Source: Pseudomonadota bacterium (GTDB lineage Bacteria > Myxococcota > Polyangia > Polyangiales > Polyangiaceae). Taken from it: DNA of 5,575 nucleotides. Under the pieces are notes generated by a model, which was not told where the DNA came from, did not search any database, and saw only the letters and a list, made by a program, of their open reading frames with translations. The stretch lies in NCBI GenBank assembly GCA_023419055.1, contig JAEZYO010000275.1, positions 1 through 5,575 of the forward strand. The letters are read 5' to 3'. Shown here piece after piece: positions 1-4,500 of the stretch (position 1 is the first letter of the stretch; every line of letters starts with the position of its first letter). Made by a program: the position numbers and the translations under genes.

Positions 1-901
1 GCCGGTAGACAGCGCGGCGCAGGGGCTCTTCGTCGTGACGCGTTTTTGCCTCGAGCCCGGCGACGAAGCCATCATCTTCGACCCCGTCGATTTCCTCTTC
101 GAGCGCGCAGTGCTCGAAGCCCGCGCCAAGCCGGTGCGCCTGCCGATCGACGTCGCGAGCGGCGCCTGGGATCTCGAGCAACTCAAGACCCTCATCACGC
201 CGCGCACTCGGCTGATCTGCGTCTGCAACCCGCACAACCCCTCCGGCAAGGTCTTCACTCGCGAGGAGCTCCTCGCCATCGGCGAGATCGCGATCGAGAA
301 CGACCTCTGGATCCTGAGCGACGAGATCTGGTGCGATATCGTGTTCGCTCCGCACGCGCATACGTCTCTCGCGTCGCTCGACGGCGCGATCGCCGCCAAG
401 ACCTTCACCGTCTACGGTTTCAGCAAGGCGTTCGGCCTGGCCGGGTTGCGCGTCGGCTTCATCGTGTCGCCCGATTCACTTTCACACGCCGGTGTGGTGG
501 AAGCGTCGCTCGTGGAGACGACCGCTTGCGGCGTGTCGACGCTTTCGCAGGTCGCCGCTCAGGCCGCGTTCGAGAGCGCTTGGTATTGGGTCGAGGCGTT
601 CGTCGAGCATTTGATGCGCCTGCGCGGCATCACCGTAGAAAGACTCAACGCCTTGCGAGGGGTAGCCTGCAACGTCCCGCAGGGGACGTATCTCGTGTTC
701 CCGGACATTCGCGCGACTTCCATGAGCGCCCAGGCGCTCTGCGATCACTTGCTCGAGAAGGCGAAGGTCGCGCTGGTACCGGGCGATCCGCAGTGGTTCG
801 GTCCCCGGGCGGCGGGTCACGTTCGGCTGTGCTTCTCGACGTCCGAGGCGGTGCTGCTCGAAGCGCTCGACCGCATCGCCGGCGCCTGGCCAGAGCGATG
901 A
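1..901 (+). CDS. PLP-dependent class I/II aminotransferase, MalY/PatB-like (5' truncated)
   Basis: This is a fold-type I PLP enzyme. MalY/PatB relatives are cystathionine beta-lyases or C-S lyases, and other relatives are true aminotransferases. The reading frame is open from base 2 to the stop TGA at 899-901, giving 299 visible residues. The GTG at 35 lies inside the conserved fold (QGLFVVTRFCLEPGDEAI), so it is not the real start. Roughly 90 N-terminal residues are probably missing compared with the usual ~390. Visible motifs are NPHNPSGK at bases 227-250, the cofactor-pyridine aspartate in SDEIW (Asp codon 320-322), the PLP lysine in FSKAFGLAGLR (Lys codon 425-427) and the substrate-carboxylate arginine in VRLCFS (Arg codon 824-826). 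The family's DEIH is DEIW here, so substrate and reaction (lyase or transaminase) cannot be fixed. The C-terminus is intact. The next gene starts 125 bp downstream after a likely terminator, so this gene is probably not part of the sigma operon. The superfamily is secure, the subfamily moderately so. Confidence 0.88.
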   Translation, partial: PVDSAAQGLFVVTRFCLEPGDEAIIFDPVDFLFERAVLEARAKPVRLPIDVASGAWDLEQLKTLITPRTRLICVCNPHNPSGKVFTREELLAIGEIAIENDLWILSDEIWCDIVFAPHAHTSLASLDGAIAAKTFTVYGFSKAFGLAGLRVGFIVSPDSLSHAGVVEASLVETTACGVSTLSQVAAQAAFESAWYWVEAFVEHLMRLRGITVERLNALRGVACNVPQGTYLVFPDIRATSMSAQALCDHLLEKAKVALVPGDPQWFGPRAAGHVRLCFSTSEAVLLEALDRIAGAWPER

Positions 902-911
902 GGCGGTTCAT

Positions 912-925
912 TTCCAAGGTTGGAA
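912..925. repeat. Perfect short palindrome TTCCAA-gg-TTGGAA
   Basis: A 6-bp perfect inverted repeat with a 2-bp spacer starts 11 bp after the aminotransferase stop codon. Its size and symmetry fit a dimeric regulator's half-sites, but a chance palindrome or an accessory stem beside the larger hairpin is equally possible. Its right arm overlaps the GGAACC element at 922-927 that resembles an ECF -35 box, so a bound protein would cover that element. There is no second copy in the window. Confidence 0.25.
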
Positions 926-948
926 CCGGGCTTTGGGGGTAAGTCCCC
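922..948 (+). promoter_or_regulatory. Possible ECF-type promoter (GGAACC, 15-bp spacer, GTC) for the sigma operon
   Basis: GGAACC at 922-927 matches the GGAAC core common to -35 elements read by group-IV (ECF) sigma factors. GTC at 943-945 sits 15 bp downstream, near the spacing usual for their short -10 elements. Such a promoter would start transcripts near 950-955, leaving about 75 nt of leader before the sigma start codon and allowing autoregulation. The weak points are that it overlaps the hairpin, the motif is short, and no second copy is available in the window for comparison. Confidence 0.22.
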
Positions 949-976
949 CCAAGCCTGGCCGCAGATAGGGTTTTTT
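926..976 (+). terminator. GC-rich hairpin plus T6 tract, probable terminator of the aminotransferase gene
   Basis: Bases 926-939 pair with 945-958 around the 5-nt loop TAAGT. Thirteen of fourteen positions pair (one a G-T wobble), and the only mismatch is T934 opposite C950. Five consecutive G-C pairs close the loop. A run of six T follows at 971-976, but it begins 12 bases after the stem rather than directly, so this is not a textbook intrinsic terminator. It lies 24 bp after the aminotransferase stop and 50 bp before the sigma gene, where a terminator would be expected. Alternatively it could be a structured element in the sigma operon leader. Confidence 0.5.
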
Positions 977-979
977 CAG

Positions 980-1000
980 CTTCGAGTGATCGCTCGGAAG
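980..1000 (+). other. Small leader hairpin upstream of the sigma gene
   Basis: CTTCGAG at 980-986 can pair with CTCGGAAG at 993-1000 around a 6-nt loop, giving seven pairs with one bulged G at 996. It lies in the presumed leader of the sigma operon, 26 nt before the start codon. It could modulate translation or be chance in GC-rich sequence. It matches no riboswitch class I recognise. Confidence 0.18.
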
Positions 1001-1026
1001 GGCTCCCGCCTACGATAGAGACGAAG

Positions 1027-1674
1027 ATGGCCATCTCGACGGCAAAGGCGCCTCCGGCGGAGCTCGGTCAAGGACCGGGGCTCGGCAGCGCCGAGGACGA
1101 GCGGCGTGCCCACGAACTGGCACGCGCCGCCGCCGCCGGAGAGGCGAGCGCCACGCGCGAGCTCCTTTCGCTCGTGTGGCCCAACGCGGTGCGAGTGGTC
1201 AGAGGTGCGCTCGGCGCCTCGCACCCCGACTTGGACGACGTGGTTCAACAGTCTTTGATCGCGCTCCTGGGTGCTCTTCCAGGATTTCGCGGTGAGTGTC
1301 ACCCCGTCGGCTACGCGTCCCGGATCGCGCTTCGCACCGCGCTGAAGGCGCGCAAGCGCTCCAAGCTCGATGCGTCGCGACGCGAGCTTTTGGCGCGCCT
1401 CGCCGGGGACGAGCCGGAGATGGCGCCGGTCGATGATCCCCTCGAGGAGCGGCGCCGCAAGCTCCTGCGAGAGCTGCTCGAAGACTTGCCCGAAGAGCAG
1501 GCAGAAGCCCTCGCGCTTCGCGTGATGCTCGGCTGGTCTCTCGACGAAGTGGCGCGCGCCACGAACGCGCCGTCCAACACCGTCCGGAGCCGCGTCCGGC
1601 TCGCCAAGGAAGCGCTGCGCCGCCGTATCGAAGCCTGGCCCGAGCTCGTCGACCAGCTCAAGGGGGAGCGATGA
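1027..1674 (+). CDS. ECF-type (group IV) RNA polymerase sigma factor
   Basis: This 215-residue protein has the two-domain layout of ECF sigma factors and would direct RNA polymerase to an alternative promoter set. Region 2 spans about residues 28-113: DLDDVVQQSLIALLGALPGF is the region 2.1-2.2-like core-binding helix, followed by the Tyr/Arg/Lys-rich promoter-melting and -10-reading helices ending in KARKRSK. A charged linker (about 114-140) leads to region 4 at about 141-205: LPEEQAEALALR, then the helix-turn-helix SLDEVARATNAPSNTVRSRV that reads the -35 element. No region 1.1 or region 3 is seen. ATG 1027 is the first start after the in-frame stop at 940-942. Its ribosome site is weak (purine-rich GAGACGAAG directly upstream). 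The stop overlaps the anti-sigma start as ATGA (1671-1674), so the two are probably translationally coupled and made in balanced amounts. I cannot assign an ECF subgroup by eye. Confidence 0.9.
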   Translation: MAISTAKAPPAELGQGPGLGSAEDERRAHELARAAAAGEASATRELLSLVWPNAVRVVRGALGASHPDLDDVVQQSLIALLGALPGFRGECHPVGYASRIALRTALKARKRSKLDASRRELLARLAGDEPEMAPVDDPLEERRRKLLRELLEDLPEEQAEALALRVMLGWSLDEVARATNAPSNTVRSRVRLAKEALRRRIEAWPELVDQLKGER

Positions 1675-2609
1675 GCGTCGTCAGCATCCACCCAGAGGAG
1701 CTGATCGACAAGCTTGCTCGCGGCGACCTCACGCCGGGTGAGCGCGAGCTCCTGTCCGCGCACCTCGCGAGCTGTGACGTCTGTCGCTTCGAGCTCGCGG
1801 TGAGCGTCGACCTCCAGGAGGAGGCGAAGCTCGTCCCCGTGGGCGGGCCGCCGCCGCGTCTGTTCTCTCCCCGCCAGGTGTCTCAGCCGATCGCTCCGGT
1901 GCGTGAGCGCCGTCGCTCCCGGCGCGCGATGGCGGCGCTCGCTGCGGCGCTCCTGATCAGCGCGACCGGCGCGGTGGCTTCGGTGACTCCGGTGGGACAG
2001 TCCTTCATCGCGCTCTTCGATGACGAGCCCGCCCCGACCGCGCTCGTTCCGAGCGCGTCGCCGTCGGCTCCGCGAGTTCGGCGCGCACCGCGCGTCGAAG
2101 CGCCCATCACCGTCGTGGCGTCTCCGATCCCGAGCGCCGTTTCGAGCGTGGTCCCCGAGCCCGTGGTAGCCGCGCCTCGAGCGGCTGCGGTGGCGCGCGT
2201 GTCGGCACCTCCGGAAAGCGCGGCGCCGGCCGAGACTGCGGCGTCGATCTTCGCGGAGGCGAACCGAGCGCGACGTCGCGGAGACTCTGCCTCGGCCTCC
2301 GCGTCGTATCGACGGCTCCAGGCCGAGTTTCCTCGTTCGCCCGAGGCCGAGATCTCGCAGGTCACGCTGTCCATGCTGTTGCTCGATAGGGGCGACGCGG
2401 CGGGCGCGCTCGCCGGCTTCGACGCCTACTTGTCCCGGCCGCGTCGAGGGCTCGAGGCAGAAGCGCTGGTCGGGCGTGCACGAGCGCTCCGCGCGCTCGG
2501 GACTGTCGAAGCGGAGCGCGCCGCCTGGCGCGAGGTGCTTCGCCGCTACCCGAGCTCCGTCTACGCAAAGCAAGCGACGGAGCGGCTGTCGGCCTTGGGT
2601 CAGCCGTGA
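1671..2609 (+). CDS. Transmembrane anti-sigma factor with zinc-binding motif and periplasmic TPR-like domain
   Basis: This 312-residue protein is the probable inhibitor of the sigma factor encoded just upstream. Residues 1-50 form a short helical region with the zinc anti-sigma signature H-x3-C-x2-C (His31, Cys35, Cys38 in HLASCDVC). An Arg-rich patch (79-85, RERRRSR) precedes one membrane segment at about 86-106, which predicts a cytoplasmic N-terminus. A Pro/Ala/Val/Ser-rich linker (about 118-190) then leads to about 120 residues of helical hairpins resembling TPR repeats, for example IFAEANRARRRGDSASASASY, LDRGDAAGALAGFDAYLS and YPSSVYAKQATERLSAL. In the wider family this outer part is the sensor or a protein-docking surface. 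The start ATG 1671 has a strong purine-rich ribosome site (AGGGGGAG, 1661-1668) and overlaps the sigma stop. The 3' end overlaps the next gene as GTGA. The anti-sigma role is well supported; the TPR call rests on pattern only. Confidence 0.85.
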   Translation: MSVVSIHPEELIDKLARGDLTPGERELLSAHLASCDVCRFELAVSVDLQEEAKLVPVGGPPPRLFSPRQVSQPIAPVRERRRSRRAMAALAAALLISATGAVASVTPVGQSFIALFDDEPAPTALVPSASPSAPRVRRAPRVEAPITVVASPIPSAVSSVVPEPVVAAPRAAAVARVSAPPESAAPAETAASIFAEANRARRRGDSASASASYRRLQAEFPRSPEAEISQVTLSMLLLDRGDAAGALAGFDAYLSRPRRGLEAEALVGRARALRALGTVEAERAAWREVLRRYPSSVYAKQATERLSALGQP

Positions 2610-3721
2610 AATGGTGGGGACGAGTCGCGATCGCGGTTTCGCTCGCCGGGATCGCCTCGCCGCGCCCCGTACGCGCCGAAGAAGATCCGTCGCTCGCTCA
2701 GGCGCGAGTCGTCCGGATTCGAGTGGAGGGAGACCAGGAGGCGGTAGCTCGCACGCGAGCCGCCGCGGGTGAGCTCTTCGCCCGCCTGGGAGTGACGTCG
2801 CTGGTGAGCGGTCGGGATCCCGACGGCGCAGTCGCGGAACCGCCCGGACGACAGACGCTCGTCCGAGCCTACTTCGATCTGCGCGATCCCAGCACGCCCG
2901 AGATCGTCGTCGTCGACGCAGAGACCGAGCGCGAAATCGTGCGACGCACCCTGCCTGACAGCGCCTCGCTCGAGATCTCGGTCGAGGAGCTGACACACGT
3001 GCTTTACGCGGTGGTCGAAGGGCTCTTGCAGACTGCACGGGCCAGAGCGGTCGATGTGCCGCCGAAGGTCCCCTCGGCGCCTCCCCGGATCGCACCCTCC
3101 GCGCCCCTGACGGACATGGATGAACCGGTCGCTCGCCGAAGCTCGCCGGGGCCGAGCCTCTCGGTCGGCGCCTTCGGACGCTTGATCTCCATCGACTCGT
3201 CGACGATCTTGCCCGGTGGCGGGGTCAGCGTCGCCGTGCGCTCCCGTGAGGACGGCCTCGCCTACGGTGGAACGCTGATGGCGGCGATGCACGCTTCGAA
3301 CCAGATCGTCTTCGAGGAAGCACGCGGCGGGGTCCGCCCCTTCTCGCTCCGCGTTTACGGCACCGTGGGCGGCCCTACCGAGTCGACGCTCTCGCTCCTT
3401 TCGGGCCTGGGCGCGGGTATCGATCTCTTTCGTATCGAGACCGACTCCGCGCCTCCGGATTCCTCCACGCAGGGCACGACGGTGGTGGACGCGATCTTGA
3501 GCGCGCTGGTCGGTGCGCGCATTCCGATTGGCGGCAGGGTCAGCCTGGACGCCGCGTTCACGCTCGATCTCGATTTGACCCCGCGCCGCTTCGTGATCGA
3601 GCAGAGCGGCCAGCGTACGCCGCTGCTCGAGCTCGGCCGCTTTCGACCCGCGTTCGTTCTCGGGGGCTCCTATTCACTCGTGGGACCGAGCTCGACCGTG
3701 AGGGCGGGGGCTCGACCGTGA
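2606..3721 (+). CDS. Exported protein of unknown function with probable beta-rich outer-membrane C-terminal half
   Basis: I do not recognise this 371-residue protein. Starting at GTG 2606, which overlaps the anti-sigma stop (GTGA), it begins with a typical Sec signal peptide: KWW-GR, hydrophobic VAIAVSLAGIA, probable cleavage after VRA near residue 24. Residues 30-145 alternate strands and helices (VVRIRVEG, LVRAYFDL, EIVVVDAETEREIV, then a helix ending VLYAVVEGLLQTARA), suggesting a small alpha/beta periplasmic domain. A Pro-rich linker (about 149-182) follows. Residues 183-360 contain repeated amphipathic strands with Gly/aromatic turns (LSVGAFGRLISI, GGVSVAVRS, YGGTLMAAM, FSLRVYGTVGG, LSGLGAGIDLF, RVSLDAAFTLDLDL, FRPAFVLGGSYSLVG), as in small outer-membrane barrels. 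It does not end in the usual aromatic residue: the last 11 residues (PSSTVRAGARP) are read from a short direct repeat. Its place in the operon suggests a partner or signal source for the anti-sigma factor; this is inference. Confidence 0.78.
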   Translation: MKWWGRVAIAVSLAGIASPRPVRAEEDPSLAQARVVRIRVEGDQEAVARTRAAAGELFARLGVTSLVSGRDPDGAVAEPPGRQTLVRAYFDLRDPSTPEIVVVDAETEREIVRRTLPDSASLEISVEELTHVLYAVVEGLLQTARARAVDVPPKVPSAPPRIAPSAPLTDMDEPVARRSSPGPSLSVGAFGRLISIDSSTILPGGGVSVAVRSREDGLAYGGTLMAAMHASNQIVFEEARGGVRPFSLRVYGTVGGPTESTLSLLSGLGAGIDLFRIETDSAPPDSSTQGTTVVDAILSALVGARIPIGGRVSLDAAFTLDLDLTPRRFVIEQSGQRTPLLELGRFRPAFVLGGSYSLVGPSSTVRAGARP

Positions 3722-3722
3722 G
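3690..3722 (+). repeat. 13-bp direct repeat, 20-bp period, at the gene junction
   Basis: GCTCGACCGTGAG occurs at 3690-3702 and again at 3710-3722. The first copy is read in the frame of the exported protein (S-T-V-R). Because 20 is not a multiple of three, the second copy is read in another frame, where it gives R-P-stop. It also supplies the GTG start of the lipoprotein gene. The sequence between the copies is GGCGGGG. It looks like a short slippage duplication, although a chance repeat in GC-rich DNA cannot be excluded. Confidence 0.7.
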
Positions 3723-4452
3723 AAAGCTCGCGTCACTCGGGCTCGCCGCTGGTGCGCTCTTGCTCGCGTGCACGGAGAACGACTTCGTCGTGTGGTCGTC
3801 GACCGCGGGCGCAGGCGGGCAAGCGGGGAGCGCCGGAAACGCTGGGAGCGGCGGTATTTCCGGAGCCGACACGGGAGCCTCCGGGGCCTCGGGCGGCGGC
3901 TCCGACGAAGTGACGGACGCCGGAACGGCTGGCGACGCCGGTGTCGACGGCGGGACGCCGTGCTCCGACACCTCCGAGTGTCCGCCATCTTGGACCTGTG
4001 AGAAGGCGGCGTGTTCGGACGCCACTGGCGTCTGCGAGCCGCGCCCGGTCTTTTGCCCGGCGGAGCCCCTTCCGGTTTGTGGCTGTGATCAAGTGACGTA
4101 CTGGAACGATTGCGTGAGGCGCCAATCGGGAGCGCCCGCGTCACTCGGCAGTGAAGAGTGCCGGTCGGGGGCGCGCACGTGCAACACCGGAGCCGACTGC
4201 GGAGTGCCGAACGCGTCCTGCGCTCGCATCGCGCCCCCGCCTGGACCCGACGCCGGGGCCTTTTGTGATCCCAACGCGCCCGGAGTCTGCTGGGTCGCGC
4301 CGAGCCGATGCGAGCCGAGCGCTGATCCGCTGCGCTGGCACCTGTGCATGCCTCACAACGGCGAGCCGCCTCCTCCTTGCGTCGACACTTGCATCGCCAT
4401 CGTCTCCGAGCTCCCCCACGTGCCGCCGCGCCACGACGACTCTTGTTTCTAG
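3718..4452 (+). CDS. Cysteine-rich lipoprotein with Kazal-like segment
   Basis: This 244-residue protein has a lipoprotein signal: MRKLASLGLAAGALLLAC with lipobox LLAC and lipidated Cys18. Thr at +2 gives no inner-membrane retention signal, so an outer-membrane location is likely. Residues 30-80 are a low-complexity Gly/Ala/Ser/Asp tether. From residue 82 on there are 20 more cysteines, an even number that fits disulfide-stabilised secreted domains. Residues 106-148 match the Kazal pattern in C113-x7-C121-x6-Y128-x3-C132 (PVCGCDQVTYWNDC). Classical Kazal domains are serine-protease inhibitors, but many bacterial Kazal-like segments have no tested activity. The remaining cysteine-rich parts (82-106 and 155-243) I do not recognise. 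GTG 3718 is chosen because it places the signal peptide exactly and overlaps the upstream stop (GTGA). The downstream gene is convergent, so this is the last gene of the operon. Confidence 0.85.
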   Translation: MRKLASLGLAAGALLLACTENDFVVWSSTAGAGGQAGSAGNAGSGGISGADTGASGASGGGSDEVTDAGTAGDAGVDGGTPCSDTSECPPSWTCEKAACSDATGVCEPRPVFCPAEPLPVCGCDQVTYWNDCVRRQSGAPASLGSEECRSGARTCNTGADCGVPNASCARIAPPPGPDAGAFCDPNAPGVCWVAPSRCEPSADPLRWHLCMPHNGEPPPPCVDTCIAIVSELPHVPPRHDDSCF

Positions 4453-4497
4453 GCGAGCGAGCGCGATTTCCGAAGGCGCGAAGGACGAACGCTCGCC
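4452..4497. terminator. Possible bidirectional terminator between convergent genes
   Basis: GGCGAGCG at 4452-4459 is perfectly complementary to CGCTCGCC at 4490-4497, giving an 8-bp GC-rich stem around a 30-nt loop that can form a small inner CGCG/CGCG stem (4462-4465 with 4477-4480). It fills almost all of the 48-bp gap between the lipoprotein stop and the stop of the convergent transporter gene. Neither strand has a T run after it, so intrinsic termination is uncertain. It could instead only block exonucleases or separate convergent transcripts. Confidence 0.35.
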
Positions 4498-4500
4498 GAT

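Noticed and set aside
46..942. A 298-codon plus-strand frame overlapping the aminotransferase in another phase
   Set aside because: It is Arg-rich and repetitive, with no motifs. The other frame has all PLP-enzyme signatures in order.
1311..3095. A 594-codon open frame on the minus strand opposite the sigma, anti-sigma and exported-protein genes
   Set aside because: Its translation is Arg/Ser/Ala-rich without domain pattern, signal or hydrophobic segments. It is the usual antisense shadow of GC-rich genes, and the plus-strand frames show clear families.
3808..3960. Gly/Ala/Ser-coding GC-rich stretch considered as a DNA repeat array
   Set aside because: The repetition is in amino-acid composition, not in exact DNA units. 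It is the flexible tether typical of outer-membrane lipoproteins.
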